A DNA stretch of 64,000 bases from Dermanyssus gallinae (GCA_003439945.1 QVRM01006096.1:248001-312000); one strand, 5' to 3'; counted from the stretch's first letter, positions 1 through 10,985 are shown. The notes: generated from the letters alone by a model not told the origin. Made by a program: numbers and translations.

Positions 1-1000
1 CGCGAACACGACTTTGGAGTTAGGTCACGATGCTCAGGTGGGTTAGCACTAGGTGCTTAAATCACTACACGATACGACAGCTCTCTTAGATATATAATGT
101 AGAGCTGACATATGTAGTGTTTGCTATATTATGTGATTTACTAGGTAATTTTAGGGTTGCCTATGTGAATCGCTATTTTATCGGTGCAGTGAGCAATATA
201 AAGACAACGACTCAATGAATACAGTATTGCTTTCAATAAAACATTTAGAAGCTAAAATATATGATCAATCCGGTTTAGTAATATTCGAAGTCACCTACAG
301 TAGGTAGTAGTTTACTCTGATGGTAAAATGCGTTAATGCACTGGACGTTTTAGCTAAGGCCACCGTAATTTCCGAGATATAATATTCTTTCTGTAGACCA
401 GAACTCACAGTCCTTGAGCGCCTAGTCTGGCTTGGCATGCCAGGGGACATTCGCATTTTATGTTCTGAGAGAGTAGCTCTTACTCAATATTGAAAAGGGC
501 ACGGCGTTGCTAACAGTGCTTTACATCATTAGCCTCTTTTGAGTTGCTCATACGGTATAGGAGAGGGGTCAACTTCCCTCGGTGCATTGAATATATACCT
601 CACGGTGAGTTCCAGGCCCGTAGGGAACGGAGGATGGTCTATAAGCTACTGTTGAAGCTAGCCACCGTGGCCCGTTACCCGTGGTTGCACCGACCGTGCA
701 AGTGGTCGAACACGTAGCGTAACATTTTTTTTGGATCGGGAATATTGATTTCATCCATATAGATCCGGGACGATTGGTTCTCATTGGTGGTTCCTTTTGT
801 TTAGGTTATTTAGTTCTACTGACTAGTAATTTCTCCGACCCCTGATTGATTGAGGGACGTCCTAAAGCTAGCTTTTTTTACCTTTAGGCCCCATGGAATC
901 TGTCCAGTCAGGTCTAGAAATGAATTGTATGCCTGCTGTGAACGCCGTGCGACTTGCCCGTGCGATTCAGGCGCCATATGTTCATTTTCCTTGCTGAGAA
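1..1000. repeat. Direct repeat with 20943-22080
   Basis: Bases 1-315 match 20943-21255 almost continuously (shared gactttggagttaggtcacga, agagctgacatatgtagtg). After a gap of about 330 bp in the second copy, 360-1000 matches 21590-21985. Because unique-looking flank and LINE fragment are shared together, this is a local segmental duplication rather than two independent insertions. Confidence 0.65.
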
Positions 1001-1440
1001 GGCGGCGTGTGTGTTACAGGCCTTGTATTCGTGCGAAGGGTGCGGCATGTGACTGATTCTATCGACTGCTGACGATACGACTGCTAAGAGACGGTAGTGA
1101 GAGTCGGTTGGCGGAGTTGAAGTGGCGGCGTGGTCTCGGGGACTAGTGCGCTCATTGAGAATAGATGATTAACCATACCGCGGAGTATTAGCGGCCATGC
1201 TGCCGCAAGGACTGTTAGGGAAACCCTAGATTTCTTAACATGTCCGGCTCTCGATGCATTGAAGATATACCTCAAGTTAAGTCCAAGGATAGTTGAGAAT
1301 TAAAAACAACCTCCTTAAAAAATGTTTAATTCTAGTGAGAGTCGGTTGTCTTCTAGTCCGCGGAAGATGTCCTCGTAGTTCTGCAGAGGTACGGCAGCTT
1401 GTTTTGCTGCGTAGCACACACGAGGTGCTCCTGTCTAAGA
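316..1440 (-). mobile_element. R1-like LINE fragment (3' part of ORF2), degenerate
   Basis: Aligns with the better preserved minus-strand copy at 23850-24840: the zinc-knuckle region (about 490-560 against 24170-24240), thumb region (720-1080 against 24420-24660) and the agtccgcggaagat stretch (about 1360 against 24715). The frame is full of stops and about 250 bp near 1085-1338 is disordered. The 3' end lies near 316, at the gtaaaatgcgtt motif shared with 23870. Confidence 0.5.
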
Positions 1441-1448
1441 CTTGACGA

Positions 1449-1960
1449 AGAGATGTCGTAGAAGACACGAAATCCGGCAACCTTCCATTAATAGCAAAGT
1501 AGACGAAGTTTACTAGGCTAAGAAGCAGTCGGTTCTCGTCGTTGTCCCTGCCGATAAGGTCTTCTAGACAACGCGGCCGAAGGTCGTCGAGACCACCGCC
1601 CGGGCTGTTAGGATAGCTCCAGATGGCGGTAATGATCACCAGACACGGTGATCTTATGAATCTGCGCGGCAGATACGGGTGGCGGGGAAAAGGATAAATC
1701 GTGTGGACTTGGAGAATATTTGCCCAGGAGCGTCCGTGAATTTATTTAAGGGCCGTTGTTGTTAGGATGAGCCCTCACCATTCTACCGATTTTGCGGATA
1801 GCTCCAAGGTCGCAATGGGCGACTACAACGTCATCCGCGTATATGACAACGTTTAGCAGTTCTAAAGTCGACCTTCACATAAAGAGCTAACTCAGCTATT
1901 AGTAGAGAGAATATTAAACAGCTAAGTGGGTTTCCCCGTAAGATCTCCACATTTTAGGTG
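1449..1960 (-). mobile_element. Non-LTR reverse transcriptase fragment (YADD type), degenerate
   Basis: About 500 bp homologous to 33421-33960, where the RT box IYADDVVIVHRDLGAI is readable. Here the corresponding gcggatagctccaaggtcgc to gtatatgacaac stretch is at about 1796-1850. Both copies begin at the same gagatgtcgtagaagac boundary. Clade not assigned. Confidence 0.5.
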
Positions 1961-2261
1961 TTGCTGCCAACGGAACCGTAGAATGAAGACAGACGAAAAT
2001 GCGCGGGTTCACTGACGCTGACTCGTATTTATTATGATTCACGATACTAGAGAGAGCAATCCGGCAGCGCCGCCTCTCTTCGTATTATTGCCCAGCTAAC
2101 TCTCAACTCTACTCTATGTCCCGGCGGTTGGCACAAAGCTGCTTCGCCGCCAGAACTCACACTCTTAAGCAACGGCCCGGCGGTTAGCGTGAACACTCAA
2201 CAATACTCACACTCAACAATACTGCGGTAGATAAACATATACATGTAACAATCACTCAACT

Positions 2262-2296
<35 letters not shown>

Positions 2297-2569
2297 TCTC
2301 TCTGCGCCTGCCTATCTCTCTAACTCACTACCCTAGGGCAGTATGACTGTCACGCCGTCGGACCCTCCCGGTCGCCTCGGGGCTCAGGGATCGTAGAGCA
2401 CACGTTACGCCGAACGCTCGAGATAACAAGGGAGTAGATAAAATGGCGCGCATCCCCTTTATGCAGCTGACGGCCGGTGTCGCGACAGTGCGCAAACAGC
2501 GCAGGGGCGGGCGGTGTGATAACAGGCAAGAAGTCTCGGGTCCTGCCAACGCTTGCGCAACTTCCGACT
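1961..2569. other. Unassigned sequence with (TA)n tract
   Basis: No coding signal or recognised repeat family, apart from a (TA)n tract at about 2266-2293. Short minus-strand frames at 2328-2592 have no recognisable domain. Confidence 0.3.
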
Positions 2570-2651
2570 AGTGAGTCCGTGGATCGCATCATGTGTACCT
2601 ACACCCGAGTTCTAGATTCTAATCATATTGAATTTTAATATTATATTCACT

Positions 2652-2871
2652 CGGAAGTGTGATCGGATGTGTCAGATCAGACAGCGTCTGTCGCTGGATG
2701 TGCAACGGGGCAACGCGGCTTCGGTCCGGGGAACCCTCCAGAGATGGTTGGTTCCTACATTGGACCCTTCGTAAACGTGCACACGTTCGCAGGGACCCAA
2801 TTGTCATGTTCCCACCGTCGGTGATTAATTACAATGAATAAATGACTTCCATTATATGGTATAAATAATAA
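2652..2871 (+). mobile_element. 220-bp short interspersed insertion with 12-bp target-site duplication
   Basis: Flanked by perfect direct repeats attatattcact (2640-2651 and 2872-2883). The paralogous block B has a single-copy empty site (34186-34197), so this is an insertion after duplication, or a loss from B. No poly(A) run or convincing Pol III boxes; the 3' end is AT-rich (tgaataaatgac). Related pieces lie at 9911-10000 and 35784-35870. Could be a SINE or a very short 5'-truncated LINE end. Confidence 0.65.
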
Positions 2872-3032
2872 ATTATATTCACTTAAGTAATTATATTCTT
2901 CTTCTTAAAACATATTTAAAACATGGATCCTTAACATAACGCGTTACTCTGTCCAGCCTCACATATGATAGAGCGTTCGTTCATACTATTTGGTGCATAC
3001 GCGTTATGCTTCCGAAGGTCTGTATATATGTA

Positions 3033-3074
<42 letters not shown>

Positions 3075-3176
3075 TTTAGAATGGGCTTGTCTCCTTCAAG
3101 ATGTTCTTATGCCTCCCCGCCTTAGCATAGATGGCGAATTATATATATGTATATATACATAATATACACTACTCTA

Positions 3177-3180
<4 letters not shown>

Positions 3181-3215
<35 letters not shown>

Positions 3216-3527
3216 TACTGTGATGATTTATTAATCATTTACGATACGTTTGCACACTCGGCAGTGCTCGCCTCAATAAAAATGGTGGTATAAAGGTGTT
3301 ACGTGAAGTTAAGAATCAGCTGTACGTGTCCTGGCTCACACCGACTCGGTGTGAGCGGTATATCCTCAAAGTCCCATGCAGTGTAAAGACGGTAGGAATC
3401 GATAAGATTCCTCTTTGTGACGCCGAGCCCCTAGAGTCTACTCGCAGATTCGGAGTCCCATTTACCACTTATAGAGATAGTGATGGATCCGAATCTGCGA
3501 GGTTGCGCCGCTCTTGGGAACTCGACG

Positions 3528-3568
<41 letters not shown>
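3181..3568. repeat. (TA)n tracts flanking the R4/Dong-like fragment, with others near 3038-3065
   Basis: Perfect or near-perfect (TA)n at about 3181-3210 and 3534-3568 on both sides of a retrotransposon fragment, plus a further tract at about 3038-3065. They lie in the 3' flank of carboxypeptidase copy 1. Confidence 0.85.
3211..3533 (-). mobile_element. R4/Dong-like non-LTR retrotransposon, 3' fragment (5'-truncated)
   Basis: Minus strand, homologous to 47722-48083: the end of the endonuclease domain (tatgacgtcgag, cgcagattcggatcc), the terminal coding segment, and a shared 3' UTR (aacttcacgt, gtttgcacactcggcagtgctcgc in + orientation, ending ...aataaatcatcacag). Frames are broken. The 5' truncation point is itself tatgacg, next to (TA)n; the 3' end also runs into (TA)n. 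Confidence 0.7.
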
Positions 3569-3572
<4 letters not shown>

Positions 3573-3880
3573 TCGGTTTTATTTATTAGTGATTGGCACT
3601 TTAGCGGAACGATTTGTTGTGAATGAAGCGATCTAGCATGTCGTAGACGGCCTCCGGGTTAGAGATAAGCACTGCGTGACCCGAGTTTCTCAGCATTACC
3701 TCAGTAAAGTTCGCCGCCTGTCGGACAGTACCCCAGAGGCTTACGGGTTGTTCGATCTCGCCAAATGAAGCGGTCTGCCCGGGCCAGTTTGTCGGCGCCC
3801 GACCACTCGATGGAGTCAACAAACTCCCGTGTGAAAGTTGTCGCGATGAGGACATCGAGCTGGCTGCTGTAGATCAACAC

Positions 3881-4028
3881 CTGTCCATACGTTTGTAGAG
3901 TGACGATATCAGCAAATACAACGTAAAGAGTGCCGAAAAAGAATTGTCAAACGGAGAACGAAACGCATCAAACGCCTGGTGAAAAGATGCCCACATGTCA
4001 TACTATTTTGCTCTCTATCTCTCTCTAG

Positions 4029-4062
<34 letters not shown>

Positions 4063-4658
4063 GTCTACTCGTGAAAATGATAGAAATCTCTAAATTGAGA
4101 AACTGGTAATGCGTGAACATCTATCATCGGCATTCATCATAGTTCTAAGAATCGATAGGAGTGCAGTTTTATACGTATGAGTGTGGCTCTCCGCATGTTT
4201 TCTAAGGATAATATATCATGGTCGAAAAGGGGTAAGTAGCTTTTGGTCAACCAAAACGTTGGGAAAATAACCAGTGAGCAACATCTGAAAACGGTTAGTT
4301 TATTGTGATACAAATTTCACTCCACTATTTGGCGGCAAGCCTAAATGAATATTTTTGATTTTTTCACTGTGAAATTAAGCGATTGTGGACGGATGACGCA
4401 TAAAAATTATGTACCTACGATGATTAAAGATTTTGCGATGATTTGCTTACAAATGACAAAACAACGTCGTCATATGCATTCCACTTAATTTACGTCGCGT
4501 TCTGAGCTTAATTTTTGTGCAGGTATCAACAATAACCAACATTCGTTCAGTATAAGATGCCGATTTGGCATTGAAATTATTTGAAAGCAGTAAAATAGGT
4601 GTAGCTTTCAAAAATCACTGGTAGAAAACAAAAACGTAGTTTGTACTTAGCCAATTAC
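3881..4658 (-). other. Intron 3 of carboxypeptidase copy 1
   Basis: Contains a (TA)n tract at about 4030-4062. The segment from about 4200 matches intron 3 of copy 2 (about 35940-36280), confirming intronic homology. Nothing else recognised. Confidence 0.6.
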
Positions 4659-6388
4659 CCGGTAGTGGTCCATGAGTTCGGCGACCCAGGGCTTGATAGA
4701 ACGCATTCTATCTGTGAACAGTACATTATACACGGTCTCGTTGAAGCTCCAAAATCTCATGTTGCCAACATGAATAGCTCTTCTCGTCTTAGGTGTTTCC
4801 ACAAATCTCCGATACGGAGCTACGTCGATGCTCAACGGTGTAGTTCGAAGAAAATCGTAGGGATACTTACTCCCTGTGAATTCTGTGTATTTATCTAAAA
4901 TTTCATGCGCAGATATTGCCGCTTTGTGGTAATCTCCAATAAGTATAAACTCTTTAAGCCTTGACTGTATGGTCTCTATCTCGCTTGCCTGAAGCCTGCT
5001 CACAAGTCCGGTCTGTAGCAGAAAATCAGCAAAGTTGATCCATAGAGATTGGATCGCAGTACCCGTTGCCAATCAGCAAACCGGCTAGCTTCATGTTGGC
5101 CGTATCGCGATTCTGGTGAATGACGTGAGCTAGGGCGGGTCCAAATTTACCTGAAGGGTAGATTCAAACCGCCGCACCTCGTTAGGCGTTAATCCAATAC
5201 GTCTGAACGGACGCAAATACAGTTTTGCTTTAATGGACATCTATAGTGCTTCCAGCAGGACATGCTTGCTATGCTAAGTAGTTAAAGCACTACAAACGAA
5301 ACAAACAGATTCACTATCACTAGACGCAATATCTTACCAGCGTACGACTCTCCTGCTATGTAGAGGTCATTTTTGGAGTATTTGCCAAATATCGTGAAGA
5401 ACTGCTGGCAGGCTTCAAAAAGGTGCTCTCCCACATCGTGTTGGTTTCTAACGTAACCAGCCTTGGTTGTGGTGAACGAGAATCCAGTCCCCACAGGATT
5501 GTCGATGAAGAGCACATGGAACTGATTGACCCACTGATACAGTGCGGCGATGTGCTCGCCCGCTGGGCATGATAATATACGGGCCATGTGTCATAAACAC
5601 ACTATCGAGTGAGGTTACTCCAGGACCTCCCTCCAGCCACAGTATGATCGGCGCAGAGCTTGATTTTTTCTGCAAAAAAACACCACAAGGCTAACATACA
5701 TCTAACACATACTATTGTGTGAACATTTCTTAACATATGGAAACGGTATTGATTCGTAACAAAGTAATACGGAGTCCGTTTCGGCACATTCTTTTTTTTC
5801 TCTATTTGGCGACATACTTTAATTATTGACCGAAATATATCTTCGCGTATACGGTTATTACAGCAAGGCCAACGCACTATGAATGATCCACATTTGGGAC
5901 ATTGGCTAAGACCATGGTTAATAAAGGTAGGGTTTAACGTGTAAGCATGCAGTCAAAGCTTTAACCTTATCAATTTAAATGTGTTTCTAAGAACCAGCAA
6001 GCCTTAGCATGATAATAAAACAAAACAAACCTTGCATATTAAATGTCCCACACTCTCATATATTATATATATTTTTTTCTTGCATGTTTGATTCGGCAAA
6101 GTGCAGTTGGCTTCCATAAAACTGACTGTTTTATGAGGTCTGACTTCGAATTTTGTAGTGATCATTGTATTGACCAAAGTGTGCGTACTGAATACTCTAT
6201 TGGTGGATAGTGCACGCTGGAAGACATTTGAGTCTCTCGTGTGTAAGGGATCGGGTCCCTTTCAGGCTCTCTGACGGTGCACTCTCAACACCTGGACAAC
6301 TTTGTTCGATTTGCTAGCGTCATAATAGAATATAGTTGCGGCGGAAGACGTTGTAGCTCACGGTCCTACGTAAGCCAGCAGGCCGCCG

Positions 6389-6449
6389 TAGCCTAGTTAC
6401 AGTGTCAGCGACACTACCACGCAGCAGCAGCAGCAGCGGGTTCAACTCC
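6389..6449 (+). promoter_or_regulatory. tRNA-like A and B boxes in retrotransposon 5' UTR
   Basis: TAGCCTAGTTA at 6389-6399 resembles a Pol III A box and GGTTCAACTCC at 6439-6449 a B box. The minus-strand copy has TAGGCTAGTGG and GGTCCAACTCC at the same place (18296-18348), both upstream of the start codon. A (cag)n stretch lies between the boxes here. Function as a promoter is inference. Confidence 0.4.
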
Positions 6450-8147
6450 CGGGTCTGTAAATTATTTTTTTCTTTTTCTTTAGATTTGTATTTTTCTATT
6501 TTTTATTAGTGTAGTTGTGTGTCCTGTGTTACGGTTCGCGCGGCATAAACATGCCGAAGTTGGTGATTTCCGGTCGTGATAACCCATCTGATTCGCCGGA
6601 CATGTCACGGCTGAGGACAGTCACCGCGTGTGTTGAGAATAATACGACGGGAGCTGACAATACGGCAGAGGCGCCTGCATTGCCCATGCCCGACGATGAG
6701 ATGGAGTACACTGCCACTGGCAACGACAACGGCAGTAATGTGTTACCACATGATCGCGTTGGCTGCAAGCGGTGCAGGCTGCACAAAATTGCTGGACCAG
6801 GCTGCAAAATGCTGGTGATATAGTCAATTGCGGTCTGGGTAAAATACTTAAAGATTGCTAATACACTATTTCGTGTGTCAAGCCTAGGAGAGTGCCCCGT
6901 ATCGGCTGCCTGCCCGGCCGTCACTTCATTTCCTGCTAGGAGTGAGGAATCAGTCCAGTTTTCACTTAAGGCGAAATTGCCGGCCAACTGGCGGAACACG
7001 AAGCTACCCAAGCGCGTCGGCTATATCGTTCGCCCCCAGGCGGGAGGGTGCCGCTGACGAAGGTAATCCTTACCTTTTCTCGCCAGCCCCCGGCGTCTGT
7101 ATTTGTTGGCTACAGATCTCACCCGGTGATCCTAAAGCCGGGCCAAGCAAGGATCTGCGCTTTCCGTGCTTGAAACATTGGTCACCTGGCTGACAAGTGT
7201 CTGGAAAAAAGCAATCCAAGAACTGTGGAGGCCCGCATCATACCGTCGACTCCTGTCGTAACGTTCCAAAGTGCGTAAATTGCCAGGGACCTCACCGGTC
7301 AGTCGGACTCCAACAGGGCCCCCTGCTTAACTTGCAGGCTTTTTACGTTTACACGCAGAGGTCTGCGTCGACACATAACGACCAAGCACGAAGTGGTTGC
7401 CTGTACTCTTGACGACAAGTCACAGACCTCGAACTTTCGGTTTACCGCTGATGGGCTAATCGTCGTTATTCAAGACGTCACTCGTCGCTGGCCGTTAGTC
7501 CGCATTTTGTCCGCCAACTCAGTACGTAGGCAAATAGCCGAAATATTCACTAAGGTCCTGTGCTTAGTCGCAGGGAACAACGACGACACGGCCTGGCTTT
7601 CTCTGTTCTCCTTTGCGCCAGTTGTGCTTCGCCTCCCCGATGGTGGAAAGGATGACCGGTTATCGTTCGGAAAAACCTTTGCGACTTTGCTTATGGGAGA
7701 TGGTTTGACGATGGCAGTAGCCCTCTTTCAAACCTACGTCCCCGGCAACAGACAGTTTATACCATCTGGCTAGTTGTTACCAAGCTCTCAGAAGGCAACG
7801 CTTCTTTGGCGGCCAGGGTCTTAATGTCAGAAAACACGCTGGCGCAGAAGCCTAGCGAGACGGCTTTGCTCTTGGGTAAGCACCCGCCCGCGCCGTCACC
7901 TTTGTTCTGGTCTAGTCCTCCTCACGTGCTCTTGCCATGAACCACATCAGCCAACACTGTTCGGTCTGCCATAAAAACTTTTCGCAAAGCTCAGCCGCGG
8001 GCCTTGATTTCATCAGACCACGGCTCTTACATAAGCGTTTTTGTCTCCCGCTCTAGGAGCTTGTGAGTTGGTGCTCCTCCCGCTCTACGAATGGCGACCG
8101 CTTATCTTTGGGACCCCGATTTTCGCCCTGAATAAAAATATGCCGGC

Positions 8148-8689
8148 ATGAAGCCCATTGCATGCTCATCTGCAATCCGGAGGCTAGCGGCAAAAGTCGG
8201 CATCTTTGACAACAAAGCAGACTCTCATGTGCTCTTGGTGGCCATCAGCTTGGGTTTGCGACACCGGGCTCGGGTTTGGACTCGGTCCTTCCTGGAGTCA
8301 TGCTCTGAAGCCACCCTTGTGGTCAAGCTTGACTTCAGGAACGCCTTCAATAGTATTCGGAGGGACCACCTATTGAGTGCGGTGAAAGCATGAGCCCCGC
8401 AGTTCTTATTCTACCGCATGTTGTCATAATGTCGCAAACTGAGGTGCAGCAGGGCGACCCTTTAGGTCCGCCCCTGTTCTGCCTGGCTATCAAAGAGTTA
8501 GTTGACACTCTCGAGTGCCCTCTAGACCAATCGTACTTGGACAACGCTGTTCTGGGTGGCGCCTCCGATGCAGTTTTGAGGAACATTTACAGAATCATCA
8601 AGTTCGCTGAGCGGAGTGACCTGGCTCTAAACCTTGCAGTTGTTGGAGGTGCTAAGGACTCTAAAATGCTGAAGGCTCTCCCAGGGTGA
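8148..8689 (+). pseudogene. Reverse transcriptase domain of YLDD-family element (inactive)
   Basis: Two frames (8148-8393 and 8390-8689) together cover RT motifs: KPIACSSAIRRLAAKVG (finger), VVKLDFRNAFNSIRRDHL (motif A with Asp), QQGDPLGPPLFCLA (motif B) and SYLDNAVLGG (motif C, second Asp replaced by Asn). About 100 residues between motifs A and B are lost compared with the minus-strand copy. Dead by both deletion and catalytic change. Confidence 0.65.
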
Positions 8690-9376
8690 ACGACTGTCGG
8701 CATGGATTTATACCCCTATTCCTGCAAGGAGTTCCGGCTGCCCTCGAGAGGTAGCTGGTCAAGCTAGAAAATAATGTCACGCATTCATTTGGTAGGTTCT
8801 CACCAAGACCTCTTTCTTCTGAGATCATTATTTTCGGCCCTACGGCTCAACCACTTGTTTCGAGGTGCAGACTGTTCACTGGTTTCAGGACTTCTTAAAC
8901 GGTTTAACAACAGCGTGCTGGCTACAGTGAAGGCGTTGCTGAACCTGAGCCTATCGACGAGTGCACGCGAACAAGCAATACTTCTTGTTCTTTGGGGTGG
9001 CCTAAGATTACCTGATGCGATTGTCCTATCGGAGATAGCCCTGAAAGCTTCCCTCCACTGGTCTATGCAACAGACTAGAAGCCTCCTCGATTCTGTCGCT
9101 TTCACAGACTTAGAAGCCCGATTGGAAACAAGCCACCGAAGAGAAGTTGCCCTGTGCGGCCACGAGCCCGCCGAAGCTGAACACTAGAGAGAATGGTCGA
9201 CAACTCTATATGAGTAAAGGGTCGAAAACCTTATTGCGAAAAGCGCCACGGACGCCGATAAGACCAGGCTGCGCGCCGTCTCCTCCAAGGGGGCGGCCGC
9301 ATGGCTCCACGTTATACCCTGTGCCCGGATCGGGGCCCTGTTAGATGGCGAGTCGGTGAGGAGTGCGGTCATACTT

Positions 9377-9428
9377 GAACCCTGATTTGGGGACGGACCC
9401 TGTATTTCAATCAGGGTTCGTCCCCAAA
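9377..9428 (+). repeat. Interlocked inverted repeats
   Basis: gaaccctgat (9377-9386) pairs with atcagggttc (9410-9419), and tttggggacg (9386-9395) pairs with cgtccccaaa (9419-9428). The order a-b-a'-b' is that of an H-type pseudoknot in RNA. It lies in the post-RT region of a degenerate retrotransposon. Confidence 0.5.
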
Positions 9429-9910
9429 CGAAGTCCGACCTGCAGAGACGTCGTCCTGTCAGGCGGACGCTACGGGCTGTCCTGTATCGTCAGCGTCGGT
9501 GGGCGAGCAAGACTACAAAGCCTTGAATAAAACCTTCAGCCGATCTTTACAATCCAGTGGTGTGCCGTGCGTGCTGGAACCCGTTGGACTAGACAGGAAG
9601 GGCGGCAAGGAATCTGACGGGCTGACCTTAACTCCGTTCGAGAGTGGACTGCATGCTGGTTTGGGACGCGACAGTTACTGTCTCATTAGTTTCTTCAATG
9701 GTCACTGCTGGCACGGCCCGGGCTGGTCATGATTCGGCTCTCGCCGAGGCAGGTAAGGTTAGAAACTACCAGAACATGAAGTACCCGTACGGGTTTTACC
9801 CGCTTGCCTTCGAGACCCTTGGCGGGCCGGGTCCGTCCACTCGTAGTTTGCTATAGAAGGTCAAAAAGAGGCTGATTCTAGCCAGCGGAGATAAACGAGC
9901 GGGTTTTTTT

Positions 9911-10010
9911 TTAGACAGCGCCTATCGTTGGATGTGCAACGGGGCAATGAGGCCTCGCTTCCGGTAAATGAATGATTACATTGAATAAATGAACTATATA
10001 TATATATATT
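9911..10010 (+). repeat. Fragment of short dispersed element related to 2652-2871
   Basis: Shares gttggatgtgcaacggggcaa and the tgaataaatga 3' end with the 220-bp insertion at 2652, with an internal deletion. It is followed by (TA)n and a T run. Sits at the 3' edge of the YLDD-family copy, in intron 1 of carboxypeptidase copy 1. Confidence 0.5.
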
Positions 10011-10259
10011 TTTTTTTGTCGAAAGATTAAGGCTTCTTCCGACGCGCTGAATCCGTTTAAGCGAAAGGGGGCCTGCAGCTCCCATGGTCTTGAAAGCCAA
10101 CGGACAAAATTCGTACGGATAATCAGCGCTGGAACAAGCGTCAAAGTCAGGCCGTCAGGTTTTTTCCATCATCCCTCGATAGACCCGGGGGCTCTAGAAC
10201 ACACGGAAAGCCGGCAAATCATAGCGCGACTAAAGGTGTCATTTAAAGCGGAGTGACGT

Positions 10260-10314
10260 GAATATATATATATATATACTTAAAGAACTCCGTTGCTTTA
10301 TACACGGACTAAAC

Positions 10315-10355
<41 letters not shown>

Positions 10356-10425
10356 CACAATGGGATTGCTATTATTATTATCAGGGAAGAGTTAATATAT
10401 ATGTATATATTTACATACTGCCTGC
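10260..10425. repeat. (TA)n microsatellites near exon 1 donor of copy 1
   Basis: TA tracts at about 10263-10280 and 10318-10355, with shorter ones to about 10412, within 60-210 bp of the exon 1 splice donor (10468). Copy 2 (37720-37770) and copy 3 (63421-63645) also have TA-rich arrays in intron 1. Confidence 0.7.
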
Positions 10426-10741
10426 TTGTCTAAGGCTGAGCGCTCTGCAATTCAAAAAGCATACTTACCGTTGGGAAGAACCAGAAGAAGTAGTGCGACC
10501 CGGTGCTTTCATTAACGGTCAGGTAGCCGGAGTAGCTCAGCCTGCTGTACCCTAACAGAGACCCAGTTTTGGCCTTTCTTTTCGCTTTCCGTAACTGGTT
10601 ATTTTGAATATACGGTGTGAGAAATAGGGGCTTGCCAAAATTGGCGTTCGGAGAAAGAGGATTCACTGTCATCCCTTCGGGCGGAAAAGCTCCTACCACG
10701 CTTGTCAGAAAGCCTAGGAAAAGCGTTGTTTTGACAAACAT

Positions 10742-10985
10742 GTCTTCACCTTAGCGGTGATGCGAGAGAGTCCACTGAATGATGTTAACTGATTACTCCT
10801 ATCTCCCTAACGAGGCCTGATTACGGGTGGGTCTTCTGCAACACAATCATGCATCGTCCGAAGCACAAAGATGATCACTAATGAGTAATGATCACTCTCG
10901 GGCACGGACAGCCGATTACCGTGGGCAGCTGTGCGCGGTCACAATGGTCATGCAAAAATCAAAGACAATTTAATGTTAATTGAAA
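10742..10985 (-). promoter_or_regulatory. 5' flank of carboxypeptidase copy 1, conserved with copy 2
   Basis: This segment aligns nearly base for base with 38146-38400 upstream of copy 2, including shared blocks such as gtgcgcggtcac, gattaccgtgggc and atgcaaaaatcaaagacaat. It should contain the 5' UTR and proximal promoter; no clear TATA box is visible. Conservation may reflect only recent duplication, not function. Beyond 10985 copy 1 carries a (TA)n tract (about 11018-11072) that copy 2 lacks. Confidence 0.4.

Larger units (their letters stand above)
6100..9900 (+). mobile_element. YLDD-family (R2-group-like) non-LTR retrotransposon, degenerate copy in carboxypeptidase intron 1
   Basis: Collinear with the minus-strand copy at 11785-18700. 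5' UTR from about 6100; the ORF would start at ATG 6551 (MPKLV..). In order: degenerate zinc knuckles at 7140-7310 (CPNCG-type cysteines such as KNCGGPHHTVDSC), a conserved WLSLFSFAPVVLRLP block at 7590-7640, RT at 8148-8690 (LDFRNAFNSIRRDHLL, QQGDPLGPPLFCLAIKE), a post-RT region to 9350 (RLRAVSSKGAAAWLH), and a C-terminal nuclease-like region at 9640-9850 (WDATVTVS and AFETLGGPGPS). The catalytic box reads YLDN rather than YLDD, and several frameshifts and stops interrupt it, so the copy is dead. No apurinic-type endonuclease is seen, which fits the restriction-like-endonuclease group of non-LTR elements. Confidence 0.7.
3601..10741 (-). pseudogene. Serine carboxypeptidase (peptidase S10), copy 1, three exonic +1 frameshifts
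   Basis: Exons by alignment with copies 2 and 3: 10469-10741 (signal peptide [19 protein letters not shown] and the N-terminal domain), 5338-5669, 4659-5150 and 3601-3880. Exon 1 is in frame. Exons 2-4 are each exactly one base longer than their paralogues: extra C near 5532 (before the WVNQFH block), extra base near 5040 (before NFADFLL) and extra A near 3727 (before VRQAANF). Motifs are otherwise preserved: GGPGVTS, DNPVGTGFSF, GESYAG and NSGH. All splice sites match those of the other copies and AATAAA (minus strand, 3582-3587) follows the stop. Intron 1 (5670-10468) contains a degenerate retrotransposon. Either a young pseudogene or three sequencing/assembly indels; the near-absence of other damage keeps the second option open. 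Confidence 0.8.

Noticed and set aside
2328..2592. Two overlapping minus-strand ORFs of 73 and 80 residues
   Set aside because: No domain, no splice context, no paralogue; likely chance.
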